In this document: positions 1 through 12,157 of the stretch, piece after piece
Numbering within the stretch: the first letter of the stretch is position 1
How the letters are laid out: each line of letters begins with the position of its first letter
DNA from: Thiohalobacter sp.
Lineage (GTDB): Bacteria; Pseudomonadota; Gammaproteobacteria; Thiohalobacterales; Thiohalobacteraceae
Direction of reading: 5' to 3'
Length of the DNA: 57,757 nucleotides
Assembly: GCF_027000115.1 (NCBI RefSeq)
Contig: NZ_JALTON010000027.1
Location: 1-57,757, forward strand
Notes under the pieces: model-generated
Databases searched by the model: none
Seen by the model: only the letters and a program-made list of their open reading frames with translations
What the model was told of the DNA's origin: nothing
Program-made: the position numbers and the translations under genes

Positions 1-61
1 CCCACGCCCCCTGCCAACTGTTATCATCCCCCGCTGGTCCCGGATACCCCCGATCCTGTCC

Positions 62-1501
62 ATGAAGCTGGAACTCCCCGAATTCGGCGATGCCCGCGTG
101 CTGGTGGTGGGCGATCTCATGCTCGACCGCTACTGGCATGGTGCGACCTCGCGCATTTCCCCGGAGGCGCCGGTGCCCGTAGTGCATGTCTCGGGGAGCG
201 AGGAGCGTCCGGGCGGGGCGGGCAACGTGGCCCTGAACATGGCTGCGCTGGGCGGCCGGCCCACCCTGGTGGGCGTGACCGGCGACGACGAGGCCGCGGA
301 TACCCTGGACCAGCGCCTGCGCGCCGCCGGTGTCGAGTGCGACTGTCTGCGGCTGCCGGATCGCCCCACAGTGACCAAGCTGCGGGTCATCAGCCGCCAC
401 CAGCAGCTCATCCGGCTCGACTTCGAGGGCTCGCTGGGTGATTTCGATCACGAAGCGCTGCTCGATCGGGTCCGCGCCCGGCTGCCCGGCTGTGGCGCGC
501 TGGTGCTGTCCGACTACGGCAAGGGCACGCTGGCGCCCCTGCGCGAGCTGATCGCGCTGGCGCGCGAGGCAGGCGTGCCGGTGCTGGTCGATCCCAAGCG
601 CAACGATTTCTCCGCCTATGCCGGCGCCAGCCTGATCACCCCCAACCTGGCCGAGTTCGAGGCTGTGGTGGGAACCTGCCCGGACGAGGCCGCCCTGGTC
701 GAGCGTGGGCAGGCGTTGATCCGTGAGCACCAGCTGGGTGGGCTGCTGGTCACGCGCGGCGAGGCCGGCATGACCCTGCTGCGTGAGGGCCAGCCGGAGT
801 TCCATCTGCCCACCCAGGCGCGCGAGGTGTTCGACGTCACCGGTGCCGGGGATACCGTGATCGCCGCGCTGGCCACGGGCCTGGCCGCCGGCATGCCGGT
901 CGAGTCCGCCACGGCGCTGGCCAATCTGGCAGCCGGTATCGTGGTCGGCAAGCTGGGCACGGCTGCTGCCAGCCTGCACGAGGTGCGCCGTGCGCTGGCC
1001 CAGGCGCAGGAGGCGGGACGCGGGGTGATGAGCGAAGCCCAGCTCGCGATCGCGGTGGCCGACGCCCGCGCCCATGGCGAGCGCATCGTGATGACCAATG
1101 GCTGCTTCGATATCCTGCACGCGGGTCATGTGCAATATCTCAACGAGGCCCGCCGACTGGGCGACCGCCTGATCGTCGCCGTCAACGACGACGACTCGGT
1201 GCGCAGGCTCAAGGGCGAGGGGCGTCCCGTGAATTCCGTCGACCGGCGCATGGCGGTGCTGGCAGCACTGGAGTGCGTGGACTGGGTGGTGCCCTTTTCC
1301 GAGGATACGCCGCGGCGGCTGATCTGCGACATGGCGCCGGACGTGCTGGTCAAGGGCGGCGACTACCGCCCCGAGGAGATCGCCGGCCACGAGTGCGTGG
1401 AGGCGGCAGGTGGCGAGGTGGTGGTGCTGGACTTTGTCGAGGGTGTATCCACGACCGCCATCATCGAGGCATTGAAGGAAGGCATGCGGAGTGAGGAGTG
1501 A
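62..1501 (+). CDS. hldE: Bifunctional heptose-7-phosphate kinase / heptose-1-phosphate adenylyltransferase
   Basis: Cytoplasmic enzyme making ADP-D-glycero-beta-D-manno-heptose for the LPS inner core: phosphorylation at C1, then AMP transfer. 479 aa, close to the 477 aa of the E. coli protein. The N-terminal PfkB/ribokinase domain (about 1-320) has the GGAGNVALN motif (51-59) and the kinase motif DVTGAGDT (about 258-265). The C-terminal nucleotidyltransferase domain (about 345-475) begins with MTNGCFD and carries the HxGH motif HAGH (about 353-356). It is followed by hldD, which acts on its product, and waaA. The last codons (RSEE) and the stop lie in a run of GTGAGG-type direct repeats, so the exact C-terminus may be recently altered. 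Confidence 0.96.
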   Translation: MKLELPEFGDARVLVVGDLMLDRYWHGATSRISPEAPVPVVHVSGSEERPGGAGNVALNMAALGGRPTLVGVTGDDEAADTLDQRLRAAGVECDCLRLPDRPTVTKLRVISRHQQLIRLDFEGSLGDFDHEALLDRVRARLPGCGALVLSDYGKGTLAPLRELIALAREAGVPVLVDPKRNDFSAYAGASLITPNLAEFEAVVGTCPDEAALVERGQALIREHQLGGLLVTRGEAGMTLLREGQPEFHLPTQAREVFDVTGAGDTVIAALATGLAAGMPVESATALANLAAGIVVGKLGTAAASLHEVRRALAQAQEAGRGVMSEAQLAIAVADARAHGERIVMTNGCFDILHAGHVQYLNEARRLGDRLIVAVNDDDSVRRLKGEGRPVNSVDRRMAVLAALECVDWVVPFSEDTPRRLICDMAPDVLVKGGDYRPEEIAGHECVEAAGGEVVVLDFVEGVSTTAIIEALKEGMRSEE

Positions 1502-1510
1502 GGCGTGAGG
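1498..1510. repeat. GTGAGGCGTGAGG direct-repeat motif at the hldE 3' end
   Basis: The 13-mer GTGAGGCGTGAGG overlaps the hldE stop and continues a run of GTGAGG-like units from about 1490. The same 13-mer occurs at 14276-14288 just after the SLC13 permease stop. It looks like a short low-complexity repeat associated with gene ends; function unknown. Confidence 0.5.
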
Positions 1511-1544
1511 AGAGTATTCCTCGGCTGGGATGCGGTTGTGTAGT

Positions 1545-1574
1545 ATGGGCAAAGGCGCATGACGCCGTGCCCAT
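1545..1574. repeat. Hairpin repeat, GGGCAAAGGCGC type (copy 1)
   Basis: ATGGGC (1545-1550) pairs with GCCCAT (1569-1574) around AAAGGCGC...GCGCCGT-like inner arms. The core GGGCAAAGGCGC...GCCGTGCCCA matches, in opposite orientation, the hairpin at about 22379-22423. It lies between hldE and hldD. Probably a small interspersed palindromic repeat; it could act as a weak transcription or mRNA-stability element. Confidence 0.55.
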
Positions 1575-1629
1575 CATGATTGTTCGCTCGGCAGGATTTT
1601 CCGGTGCATACAAGGGTTGAACCATTGCC

Positions 1630-2574
1630 ATGATTATCGTTACCGGCGGCGCCGGCTTCATCGGATCCAACATCGTCAAGGCCCTGAACGACCGCGGCGA
1701 GCGGGATGTCGTCGTCGTCGACGACCTCACCGACGGCACCAAGTTCGTCAATCTGGTCGACTGCGAGATCGCCGACTATCTCGACTACCGTGACTTCATC
1801 GAACGCGTGCGCCATGGCCAGGACTTCGGTCGCGTGGACGCCGTGTTCCATGAGGGCGCCTGTTCCGCGACCACCGAGTGGGACGGGCGCTACATGATGG
1901 ACAACAATTACGAATACTCGAAGTCGCTGCTGCACTTCTGCGAGAAGGCAGGGGCGGCCTTCCTGTATGCATCCTCTGCTTCGGTCTACGGTGCGGGTAC
2001 CGTGTTTCGCGAGGCGCGCGAACACGAGGCGCCGCTCAACGTCTACGGCTTCTCCAAGTTCCAGTTCGACCAGTACGTTCGCCGCCTGCTGCCCCGGCTT
2101 GAAATACAGGTGGCCGGTTTCCGCTACTTCAACGTCTATGGCCCACGTGAACAGCACAAGGGTGCCATGGCCAGCGTGGCCTTCCACTTCAACAACCAGA
2201 TCCTTGAACAGGGCCGGGTACGCCTGTTCGAGGGCAGCGATGGTTACCCGGACGGCGAACAGCGGCGTGACTTCATATACGTGGGCGATGCGGTGGACGT
2301 CAATCTCTGGTTCCTCGATCATCCGGAAAAATCCGGTATTTTCAATGTCGGCACCGGGCGCAGCCAGACCTTCAACGATGTCGCACGCGCGGTGATTGCC
2401 TGGCACGGGCGTGGCGAAATCGAGTACATCCCCTTCCCGGAACACCTCAAGGGGCGGTACCAGAGCTTCACCGAGGCGGACATCTCCAGCCTCCGGCATG
2501 CCGGTTACGAACGCCCCTTTCTGACCGTGGAGGAGGGCGTCGCGCGGTACATGGAATGGCTCAACCGCGACTGA
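1630..2574 (+). CDS. hldD: ADP-L-glycero-D-manno-heptose-6-epimerase
   Basis: Epimerises ADP-D,D-heptose to ADP-L,D-heptose, the last step before transfer to the LPS core; cytoplasmic NADP-dependent short-chain dehydrogenase. 314 aa, family-typical. The N-terminal Rossmann motif GGAGFIG is at 6-12 and the catalytic YxxxK appears as YGFSK (139-143). It contains the family signature around [10 protein letters not shown] and [11 protein letters not shown]. The start is the first ATG of the Rossmann strand ([10 protein letters not shown]). It sits directly between hldE and waaA, consistent with one LPS-core gene group. Confidence 0.96.
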   Translation: MIIVTGGAGFIGSNIVKALNDRGERDVVVVDDLTDGTKFVNLVDCEIADYLDYRDFIERVRHGQDFGRVDAVFHEGACSATTEWDGRYMMDNNYEYSKSLLHFCEKAGAAFLYASSASVYGAGTVFREAREHEAPLNVYGFSKFQFDQYVRRLLPRLEIQVAGFRYFNVYGPREQHKGAMASVAFHFNNQILEQGRVRLFEGSDGYPDGEQRRDFIYVGDAVDVNLWFLDHPEKSGIFNVGTGRSQTFNDVARAVIAWHGRGEIEYIPFPEHLKGRYQSFTEADISSLRHAGYERPFLTVEEGVARYMEWLNRD

Positions 2575-2587
2575 GTGCCTGGCCGGC

Positions 2588-3853
2588 ATGCGCCGCCTGT
2601 ACACGCTGATCCTCTATCTGGCGCTACCGCTGGTGTTTGCGCGGCTGACCTGGCGCAGCCTGCGCGCACCCGCCTACCGGCAGCGCTGGGGCGAGCGTCT
2701 GGGCCGGGGTCCGGCCCTGCCGGGGCGACCGCTGTGGATACACGCCGTGTCGGTGGGCGAGGTGCAGGCCGCCGAGCCCATTGTGCGGGCGCTGCTCGAA
2801 CGCCATCCCGAGCTGCCGGTCCTGATCACCACCACCACGCCGACGGGGTGCGAGCGGGTGCGGCTGCTGTTCGGCGATCGGGTGCGACATCGCTATCTGC
2901 CTTATGACCTGCCGGGCGCGGTGGCACGCTTTCTCGATGCCGTGCAGCCGCGGTTGGGGCTGGTGATGGAAACCGAGATCTGGCCCAACCTGTTCGCGGC
3001 CACGGCCGCGCGCGGGATCCCGGTGATTCTGGCCAACGCCCGGCTCTCGGCACGCTCTGCCCGCGGCTACCGGCGCCTTGCCGGTCTGACCCGGGATACC
3101 TTGCGCTGCCTCGCCGGCATCGCCGCCCAGTCGCAGGCCGACGCCGACCGCTTCCGGGCGCTGGGGGCGTCTCCCGATGTCCTGCAGGTGCTGGGCAATA
3201 CCAAGTTCGATGTCGGTTTCCCCGCCAGCCTGCGCGAGCAGGCCGAGGGGCTGCGCGCGGCCTGGGGGCGTGATCGCCCCGTCTGGGTGGCCGGCAGTAC
3301 CCACGAGGGCGAGGAGGAGGAGATCCTGGCCGCGCATCGGCGCCTGCTACAGCGCCACCCCGATGCGCTGCTGGTGCTGGTGCCGCGTCACCCCGAGCGC
3401 TTCGACTCGGTCGCGGAGCGACTGCAGGGTGGGGGCTGGCAGGTCGCGCGCCGCAGCGCGCAGGCGCCGGTGACGCGCGACACGCAGGTTCATCTGGGCG
3501 ACACCATGGGCGAGCTGCCGCTGCTCTATGCCGCGGGTGATCTCGCCTTTGTCGGTGGCACCCTGGTGCCGGTCGGCGGGCACAACCCCCTGGAGCCGGC
3601 CGCGCTCGGCCGACCGGTGCTGTTCGGGCCGCATCGCTTCAACAGCGCCGAGATCTCGCGCCTGTTGCTGGAGGCCGGCGCCGCCTTCGAGGTGCAGGAT
3701 GCCGACTCGCTGGCCGAGCGGCTGCGGGTGTTGTTCAGCGACGTGACCGAACGCAATGCGGTGGGCGAGCGCGGCGCCGAGGTGGTGGCTGCCAATCGCG
3801 GCGCGCGCGACCGGCTGCTGGCGTGGGTCGAGGGTCTGCTGGGGAGGGCCTGA
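2588..3853 (+). CDS. waaA: 3-deoxy-D-manno-octulosonic acid (Kdo) transferase
   Basis: Inner-membrane-associated GT30 glycosyltransferase that adds Kdo to lipid A precursor using CMP-Kdo. 421 aa, near the 425 aa of E. coli WaaA. An N-terminal hydrophobic anchor (about 3-20, LYTLILYLALPLVFARL) is followed by the GT-B fold; conserved stretches include VSVGEVQAAEP, METEIWPNL, ARLSARSARGY and, near the C-terminus, VGGTLVPVGGHNPLEPA. It starts 13 nt after the hldD stop, so co-transcription is likely. The 183 nt that follow, up to the hemerythrin gene, hold no gene. Confidence 0.95.
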   Translation: MRRLYTLILYLALPLVFARLTWRSLRAPAYRQRWGERLGRGPALPGRPLWIHAVSVGEVQAAEPIVRALLERHPELPVLITTTTPTGCERVRLLFGDRVRHRYLPYDLPGAVARFLDAVQPRLGLVMETEIWPNLFAATAARGIPVILANARLSARSARGYRRLAGLTRDTLRCLAGIAAQSQADADRFRALGASPDVLQVLGNTKFDVGFPASLREQAEGLRAAWGRDRPVWVAGSTHEGEEEEILAAHRRLLQRHPDALLVLVPRHPERFDSVAERLQGGGWQVARRSAQAPVTRDTQVHLGDTMGELPLLYAAGDLAFVGGTLVPVGGHNPLEPAALGRPVLFGPHRFNSAEISRLLLEAGAAFEVQDADSLAERLRVLFSDVTERNAVGERGAEVVAANRGARDRLLAWVEGLLGRA

Positions 3854-4036
3854 GCCGGCCCTGCGCAGTGCGCGAAAGTTCACGGTGGGGGGATGGCCAC
3901 GGAATCCACTGTATCCACGGGAGGTTTCCGTGCCACAACGTACGCGCACTTTTCCCCTTCGCGGATTCTGTGGGTTCCATGGCGCTTTTTGTGTTTTCCC
4001 GACGGGTTCGCGGCTGTTGCTCGCGAATCCTGCGGT

Positions 4037-4579
4037 TCAGGCGCTGCTGCTCGCGTCCGGAAGCTTGACGTTGCGCCGCCGCGCCATGGCGGTGCCGATC
4101 TGTTGCAGCCGCTGCGCGTCGAGCAGGTGGCCGGCCGGCATGAACAGGTGCTGTTCCTCGCGGCGGATGTGGTCGCGGTAGGCGCTGCAGAAGGTGTCGA
4201 CATGACGGGCGAAGACCTCGGTGTCGCCAATGCGGGTGGGGTTGGCGAGGCCGTCCGCGATTGCGTCCCAGGCCTGTTCAAGCTGCAGGTGCTCGCGTTC
4301 CAGGGTCTCGATCACCGGTTTCAGGTTGGGTGCGGCGGCGGCCAGCGCCGGGTAGACGTCGACCTCCTCGTCCTGGTGGTGCAGGGGTGCCGCGGTGGTG
4401 AAATAGGTGTAGACGTTGCGCGCCGCGTCGCGCGCCTGGCCGTCCACGCCCTTTTCCTGCAAGTGACTCGCCAGTCTTTCCAGTGTTGCGCAGTTGGTGA
4501 GCATGCGCATGTGGCAGGCGCGCAGCAGATCCATGGGGCGGTCGAAGCTCGGCAGTTCGCGCTGGCCGATGTCCAGCAT
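4037..4579 (-). CDS. Hemerythrin HHE-domain protein
   Basis: Putative cytoplasmic di-iron hemerythrin-like protein that may bind or sense oxygen or NO, or buffer iron. 180 aa from the ATG at 4579, chosen because an AGGAGG-like site lies about 8-13 nt upstream; a longer reading frame adds an unlikely N-terminus. Metal-ligand candidates are seen in HMRML, HHQDEEVDVYPAL, EREHLQL and HIRREEQHLFMP, spaced as in four-helix-bundle HHE domains. It ends CDASSSA-like without targeting sequence. It stands alone; the neighbours (waaA upstream on the other strand, tolC-like gene further on) do not suggest a partner. Confidence 0.85.
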   Translation of the reverse strand: MLDIGQRELPSFDRPMDLLRACHMRMLTNCATLERLASHLQEKGVDGQARDAARNVYTYFTTAAPLHHQDEEVDVYPALAAAAPNLKPVIETLEREHLQLEQAWDAIADGLANPTRIGDTEVFARHVDTFCSAYRDHIRREEQHLFMPAGHLLDAQRLQQIGTAMARRRNVKLPDASSSA

Positions 4580-4852
4580 GGGTGGTTCCTCCTCCTGTCG
4601 GTGGGCGCTCGGCCCGCACGCCTCTTCCATGCAGAACGGTGATCAGGCGTGTCGTAGCCCCCGATGGGGCCGAAGGTCACAATCCGGGCGGCTTCGAATA
4701 CTTTCCAGATTGCGGACTTCGCTCGCCGTACCGGGCGCGTTTGTCCGCTGCGCGTCATACGGGCTGCAGCAAGGATGCCTGTGGCCACGCGCCTGCGGCC
4801 TGTTTTCCGTCCGTGCCTTCAGTGGCGTCCGTGGCGCTCTTCCCGGTCCGGA
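4580..4852. other. Intergenic region with no recognisable gene
   Basis: 273 nt between the hemerythrin start and the TolC-family stop. The first 15 nt carry the hemerythrin ribosome-binding site. Reading frames here lack a plausible start and resemble no protein I know. A 'cttccgtggcgct...ttccc' type stretch near 4800-4840 loosely resembles sequence at 3930-4000, suggesting decayed intergenic repeat material. Confidence 0.4.
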
Positions 4853-6184
4853 TCAGCCCGCCGGCCTCAGCCAGCGATCGAGCGCTTCCATGTCGGTGGG
4901 CGCCAGGGCGCCGGCGGCCTGCTTCAGACGCAGGCTGTTCAGCATGTAATCGTAGCGTGCTCGCTGCAGGTCACGCTCGGCACGGTAGCGTTCACGCTGG
5001 GCATTGAGTACGTCGACGATTGTCCGGGTGCCGACCTCGAAGCCGGTTTCGGCGGCCTCCAGCGCGGTCTCGGACGACTTCAGCGCCTGTGCCAGCGCCC
5101 GGACCCGGGCGATGCCGGTGACCACCCCGCGATAGGCGTCCCGTGCCTGACGCGCCACGGTGCGGTTCCGGGCCTCCAGTTGCTGCTGGGCCTCGACCAG
5201 GCGATGGCCGGCAGCACGGGTGCGCGAACTCACCAGCCCGCCCTGATAGAGCGGCACGTTGAGCGACAGACCGATGCTGCCGTCGTTGCGTTCGATGGCC
5301 GCAATGCCGCCGAAGTTGAGATCCTGATAGGTATAGCTGGCGGTGAGATCGACCGTTGGCAGGTGGCCTGCGCGCTGGCGCCGGATCTCCTGGCGGGCGA
5401 TGGCCACGGCCGCGCGCGCCGCGCGCAGCCCCAGATTGTCGGCCAGGGCGCGTTGCACCCAGGCGTCCGCCGAGTCGGGTTCGGGCGGGACCAGGTCGAG
5501 CGGCGGCGCCAGCACGTCCAGTGCCGCCGGCAGCGTGCCCAGAACCTCGCGCAGGGCGTCGCGGGCCGAGTCCAGCCGGTCGCGCGCGGCGATTTCCTGG
5601 GCGACCGCGAGGTCGTAGCGGGCCTGGGCCTCCTGCACGTCGGTGACGGCGATAAGGCCCACCTCGAAACGCTGCTGGGCCTGTTCGTGCTGGCGCGCAA
5701 TGGCTGCCTTTTCCGCCTGTGCGAACTCCAGGTCGTCCTGCGCGCCGAGGACGGCAAAGTAGCGCTCCGCCACCCGCACCATCAGTTCCTGCTCGGCCGC
5801 GGCATACTCGGCCTCGGCCTGGGCAACCTGTTCGCCGGCCTGGGCCAGCGCCACGAAGCGGTCATGGCGATAGATCGGCTGGCTGAGCGACAGGCCATAA
5901 CTCTGGTTGGTGGAGTAGCTGGTCTTCTGGCCCGGTGCGGGATTGCGCGGGTCGTAGCTGTTGCGGGTGTAGCTTCCGGACAGGGCCACGCTGGGCAGCA
6001 GCAGGGCGCGTGCCTGCGGCTCGGCCTCCAGCGCGGCGCGGCGCGCGGCGTCGGCGGCGGCCAGGCCCGGGTCGGTCTCGGCGGCAAGGCGGTAGACGTC
6101 GCCCAGGCCTTCGGCGGCCACCGGCGAGAACGTGCCGCCCAGCAGGGCGACGAGCAGGGTCTTGCGCAGCAGGGGCAGCTTCAT
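4853..6184 (-). CDS. TolC family outer-membrane efflux channel protein
   Basis: Outer-membrane/periplasmic tunnel protein serving type I secretion or RND/ABC efflux. 443 aa from ATG 6184, where a clean signal peptide starts (MKLPLLRKTLLVALLGGTFS...AAE, cleavage near 24). The body has the two tandem OEP repeats typical of TolC: long coiled helices rich in Q, A and R, with LSQPIYRHDRF and LNVPLYQGGLVSSR as the paired beta-strand motifs, and the C-terminal VGTRTIVDVLNAQRERY signature. It is third in the order pcm-rhodanese-tolC on this strand (17 nt after the rhodanese stop), an arrangement known from other gammaproteobacteria. The transported substrate cannot be inferred. Confidence 0.93.
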   Translation of the reverse strand: MKLPLLRKTLLVALLGGTFSPVAAEGLGDVYRLAAETDPGLAAADAARRAALEAEPQARALLLPSVALSGSYTRNSYDPRNPAPGQKTSYSTNQSYGLSLSQPIYRHDRFVALAQAGEQVAQAEAEYAAAEQELMVRVAERYFAVLGAQDDLEFAQAEKAAIARQHEQAQQRFEVGLIAVTDVQEAQARYDLAVAQEIAARDRLDSARDALREVLGTLPAALDVLAPPLDLVPPEPDSADAWVQRALADNLGLRAARAAVAIARQEIRRQRAGHLPTVDLTASYTYQDLNFGGIAAIERNDGSIGLSLNVPLYQGGLVSSRTRAAGHRLVEAQQQLEARNRTVARQARDAYRGVVTGIARVRALAQALKSSETALEAAETGFEVGTRTIVDVLNAQRERYRAERDLQRARYDYMLNSLRLKQAAGALAPTDMEALDRWLRPAG

Positions 6185-6200
6185 GCGGGGTCTCGCGGAG

Positions 6201-6524
6201 TCAGTAGGTCGGCATCTGTGGGTCGAGGTCGCGGGCCCAGGCGGCGACGCCGCCGGCGAGGTTGATGACATTGGAGAACCCGAACTGCCGTTCCAGAAAC
6301 AGCGCAACCTGGTAGCTGCGGACACCATGGTGACAGATGACCACCGTCTCGCGTTCCGGGTCGAGGTCTGCGGCCCGTTCGGGCACCTGGCGCATGGGAA
6401 CCAGTTCCGAGCCCTCGATGCGGCAGACCTCGAACTCCCAGGGTTCGCGCACGTCGAGCAGCAGCGGGGGGTCTGTACTCGCCTCCAGGTGCGCCTTGAG
6501 CTCGGCCGGGCTGAACTGGCGCAT
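6201..6524 (-). CDS. Single-domain rhodanese-like protein
   Basis: Likely cytoplasmic sulfurtransferase moving sulfane sulfur to a thiol acceptor. 107 aa, one rhodanese domain: LLLDVREPWEFE (21-32), the active-site loop CHHGVRS with Cys64, and the C-terminal NLAGGVAAWARDLDP (88-102). ATG 6524 lies 2 nt after the pcm stop (6527-6529), so translation is probably coupled; the longer in-frame extension overlaps pcm and is rejected. A CxxGxR loop with intact Cys indicates a catalytically competent member, resembling GlpE-type proteins. Confidence 0.88.
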   Translation of the reverse strand: MRQFSPAELKAHLEASTDPPLLLDVREPWEFEVCRIEGSELVPMRQVPERAADLDPERETVVICHHGVRSYQVALFLERQFGFSNVINLAGGVAAWARDLDPQMPTY

Positions 6525-6526
6525 GT

Positions 6527-9405
<2,879 letters not shown>

Positions 9406-9447
9406 GTCATTCCTCCCTGATACCGAGCTGGCAAAGGAGCGCGACAC

Positions 9448-10272
9448 ATGTTTTCGGATCTGATTGCGTGGCTGAAGGACAACTGGCACGAAGAATCCAA
9501 TATCGGCAAGGCGAAGCTGGCGGGCCTGGCGCTGCTGGTTTTCCTGCTGTTCGCCGCGTTGCTTCCGAGCGGGGAGGCGCCGCCGGCGGCAGGGGGGGAT
9601 GGCGCCGCCCCGGCCGATACCGGGTCGCAGGCGGTCGGCGAGTCCGCGCCGGAGCCGACGGCGGCGGCGCAGGCGGCCGATGCCTATCGGGCCTACGAGG
9701 CACGCATCGCCGAGCTGGAGCGGGAGAAGGCCGCGCTGGAAAAGGAGGCCTCGCAGCAGGCCGCCGAGGCGTATCGCAGCTACGAGGCCCGTATCGGCGA
9801 GCTGGAGCGCGAGCGCGAGTCGCTGGCCGGCAGAATGGCCGACATCGGCCCGGTGGAAGAGGCCTCGAAGGAAGCGGCCGATGCCTATCGGGCCTACGAG
9901 GCACGCATCGCCCAACTGGAACGGGAGAAGGAGAGTCTGGAGCGGGAGGCCGCGCGGCAGGCCGCGGAGGCTTACCGCAACTACGAGGCCCGCATTGCCG
10001 AGCTTGAGCGCGAGCGCGAGGTACTGGCGGAGAAGGCGGCCGAGCTCGACCGCGCCGAGGCCGAGGCGGCCGAGACCTATCGCAGCTACGAGTCGCGGGT
10101 GGCGGAGCTGGAACGGGAGAACGAGGCCCTGCGCAAGCGCATCCGCGAACTGGAAGCCGCAGCAGGTGGTACGGCAGCCGCGCCGGCGGTGGATCCGGAC
10201 CTGCGCCTCAGGCTCGAGGCCCTGCGCGGTACCCTGGACGACATCCTGGCCACCCTGCCGCCGGCCGACTGA
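9448..10272 (+). CDS. Membrane-anchored coiled-coil protein with five YRxYExR repeats
   Basis: No family recognised. 274 aa: a short cytoplasmic N-terminus, one membrane segment (about 22-40, KLAGLALLVFLLFAALLPS), a Pro/Ala-rich linker (41-72), then a long heptad-rich coiled coil (about 73-240). The coil holds five copies of A[DE]xYRxYE[AS]R[IV]xELERE with the YR at about 80, 109, 147, 176 and 211. The spacing alternates 29/38/29/35, and units 1-2 and 3-4 are near-identical at DNA level (about 9676-9732 vs 9877-9933), indicating a 67-codon duplication. The likely topology puts the coil in the periplasm. A role as a structural spacer or scaffold is inference. RBS AAAGGAGC precedes the ATG. Confidence 0.75.
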   Translation: MFSDLIAWLKDNWHEESNIGKAKLAGLALLVFLLFAALLPSGEAPPAAGGDGAAPADTGSQAVGESAPEPTAAAQAADAYRAYEARIAELEREKAALEKEASQQAAEAYRSYEARIGELERERESLAGRMADIGPVEEASKEAADAYRAYEARIAQLEREKESLEREAARQAAEAYRNYEARIAELEREREVLAEKAAELDRAEAEAAETYRSYESRVAELERENEALRKRIRELEAAAGGTAAAPAVDPDLRLRLEALRGTLDDILATLPPAD

Positions 10273-10280
10273 TCGCTGCC

Positions 10281-11111
10281 ATGCGTCTGGCGGTCCTGTC
10301 CGACGTGCACGGCAATGTGCCTGCGCTGGAGGCGGTGCTGGAGGACCTGGCCGGCTGGTCCCCTGATCGGGTCGTGGTCAACGGTGACCTGGTCAGCCGT
10401 GGCCCGTGCAGCCGCGCGGTGCTGGAATTGCTGGACACGGCCTGTCCGGATGCCGTCTGTCTGCATGGCAACCATGAGGAGTACCTGCTCAGGGTCAGTG
10501 ACACGCCGCCCGATCCCGGCAGTCCCACCTATGACATCGACCGCTTCGCCCTCTGGTGCGCCGCCGAACTGGGCGAAGCGCGCGAGCGGCTGCGCGACTG
10601 GCGCGGTCATCTCGACCTGGAGGACCTCGAGGGCGGGGCCTCGGTGCACATTACCCATGGCTCGCGGCTGGGCAACCGGGACGGCATTTCCGCACGCACC
10701 CCCGACGATGACCTGCCCGGCAAGCTGGGCGCGCCGTGCGACCTGTTCATCGGAGCGCACACTCACAAGCCGCTGCACCGTCATTTCAACGGCACGCTGG
10801 TAGTCAACACCGGCTCGGTCGGGCAGCCCATGGATGGTGACGTGCGCGCCGCCTATGGCCGCTTCACGCTGCGCGATGGCCGCTGGCAGGCCGAGGTCCG
10901 GCGAGTGCCCTACGACCGGCAGCGCGCCTTGCGCGATTTCGAGGACAGCGGCTTCGTCGAGGGCGGCGGGCCGCTGGCCGCCGTCATCCGCCGCGAGCTG
11001 GAGGAGGCGCGCCCGCATCTGGGGCCCTGGCGGCGTCAGTGGCTGGAGGCGGTGCGCCGTGGCGAGATCAGTGTTGCCGACAGTCTGCGCCGCTATTTCG
11101 CGACCCTCTGA
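10281..11111 (+). CDS. Calcineurin-like metallophosphoesterase (YfcE/ApaH-like fold)
   Basis: Putative two-metal phosphoesterase. 276 aa. Metal-binding motifs appear in order: SDVHGN (D8, H10), GDLVSRG (D36), GNHEE (N64, H65), THGSR and GAHTHKP (about 158-164). The C-terminal ~60 residues (FEDSGFVEGGGPLAAVIRRELEEAR...) are a helical extension beyond the core fold. It starts 8 nt after the coiled-coil gene stop, so the two are probably one transcript. Substrate unknown; diadenosine polyphosphates, cyclic nucleotides or phosphoproteins are all possible. Confidence 0.85.
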   Translation: MRLAVLSDVHGNVPALEAVLEDLAGWSPDRVVVNGDLVSRGPCSRAVLELLDTACPDAVCLHGNHEEYLLRVSDTPPDPGSPTYDIDRFALWCAAELGEARERLRDWRGHLDLEDLEGGASVHITHGSRLGNRDGISARTPDDDLPGKLGAPCDLFIGAHTHKPLHRHFNGTLVVNTGSVGQPMDGDVRAAYGRFTLRDGRWQAEVRRVPYDRQRALRDFEDSGFVEGGGPLAAVIRRELEEARPHLGPWRRQWLEAVRRGEISVADSLRRYFATL

Positions 11112-11120
11112 TGTCTTGCC

Positions 11121-11213
11121 CGTAGCGACGGCTACGGCTTGAGCGCCGGCGCGCCCCGAGCCCGGCTGCAAATCCGCCATCATCCGCAGCCCCTGGTGCA
11201 ACATGCGGGCTAG
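11121..11213 (+). repeat. Interspersed palindromic repeat, copy A (right part)
   Basis: Begins at the central hairpin (GTAGCGACGGCTACGGC) and runs to the right terminus GTGCAACATGCGGGCTAG. About 90 nt nearly identical to the right half of copy B (21440-21522). The left half is missing, so this is a truncated copy lying just after the phosphoesterase stop. Its terminal CTAG served as the IS481 target. Confidence 0.9.
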
Positions 11214-12157
11214 GTGTGTAAACCCACCAGGTTGTTCACAGCTGGCAGCCGGCTGATGGGCGGGTGGTAGTCCAGGCTAGCATGAGGGCGATGCCAGTTG
11301 TACTGGTGGAGCCAGCGGGGGAGATGGCTCGCCCGCTGTTCGGAGGTATCGTAGGCGCGGGCATAGGCCCACTCGCGCAGGGCGGTCTGGATGAAACGCT
11401 CCGCCTTGCCGTTGGTGCGGGGCGTATAGGGCCGGGTACGGCGATGAAGCAGCCCGAGGCGACGGCACAGGCGCCGGAAGGCGCGGGAGCGGTAGGCGCT
11501 GCCATTGTCGGTAAGGACCTGTCTGAAGCGGATGCCGAGGCCGGCGTAGTGGCGTACCGCCCTGAGCAGCGCCCGGCAGGCGCTGCGGGCGGTCTCGTCG
11601 GGATGGATCGAGGCGAAGGCGATGCGGCTGTGGTCATCGATGGCCACGTGGACGTACTCCCAGCCGGCGCCGGGCGAGTCCTGGCGGCGGTTGCCGGTTA
11701 CCCGATGACCGGGACGGCGGAAGCGGCCCAGGCGCTTGATGTCCAGATGCAGCATGTCGCCCGGGGCAGCGTGCTCGTAGCGGTTGTCGGGCCGCGGCGG
11801 ATCGAGATGACTGAGGCGATGGAGGCCGGCGGCCTTGAGCAGGCGCGCCACGGTGCTCATGCCGATGCCCAGTTCCCGGGCGATCTGGCGGTAGGTCTGA
11901 CGCTGCCGGCGCCGGGCGAGCACCTGCCGGACGAGCGCCGGCGGCGTGGCGTGGGGGCAGTTTCCAGGACGGGAGCTGCGGTCTTGCAGGCCCGAGGGTC
12001 CTTCCTCGCGGAACCGCCGGAGCCATTTGTAGACGGTGCGGGTGCTGACGCCCATGGCTTGGGCGGCCTCGGCAGGTCGAAGTCCTTCTTCCAGTACGCG
12101 TTTCACCAGCAGGGCTCGACCGTGGACGGTTAATCGGGCATTTTTATGGCTGTTCAT
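11210..12157 (-). CDS. IS481-family transposase
   Basis: DDE transposase of the insertion sequence at 11215-12240. 315 aa from ATG 12157. An N-terminal helix-turn-helix (about 10-50, with RPAEAAQAMGVSTRTVYKWLRRF) is followed by a second HTH (about 85-110) and an rve integrase core. The DDE triad is Asp139 (HLDIKRLG), Asp217 (LTDNGSAYRS) and Glu253 (NGKAERFIQ). The TAG stop codon (11212-11210) lies outside the element's left end, inside the target CTAG: the last sense codon spans the junction. The reading frame is intact, so the element may be active. Confidence 0.95.
   Translation of the reverse strand: MNSHKNARLTVHGRALLVKRVLEEGLRPAEAAQAMGVSTRTVYKWLRRFREEGPSGLQDRSSRPGNCPHATPPALVRQVLARRRQRQTYRQIARELGIGMSTVARLLKAAGLHRLSHLDPPRPDNRYEHAAPGDMLHLDIKRLGRFRRPGHRVTGNRRQDSPGAGWEYVHVAIDDHSRIAFASIHPDETARSACRALLRAVRHYAGLGIRFRQVLTDNGSAYRSRAFRRLCRRLGLLHRRTRPYTPRTNGKAERFIQTALREWAYARAYDTSEQRASHLPRWLHQYNWHRPHASLDYHPPISRLPAVNNLVGLHT

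Noticed and set aside
4664-6265. 533-codon open frame on the plus strand opposite the TolC-family gene
   Set aside because: It is the antisense shadow of a clear TolC-family protein with signal peptide; high GC makes long antisense frames common, and the peptide lacks any recognisable domain.
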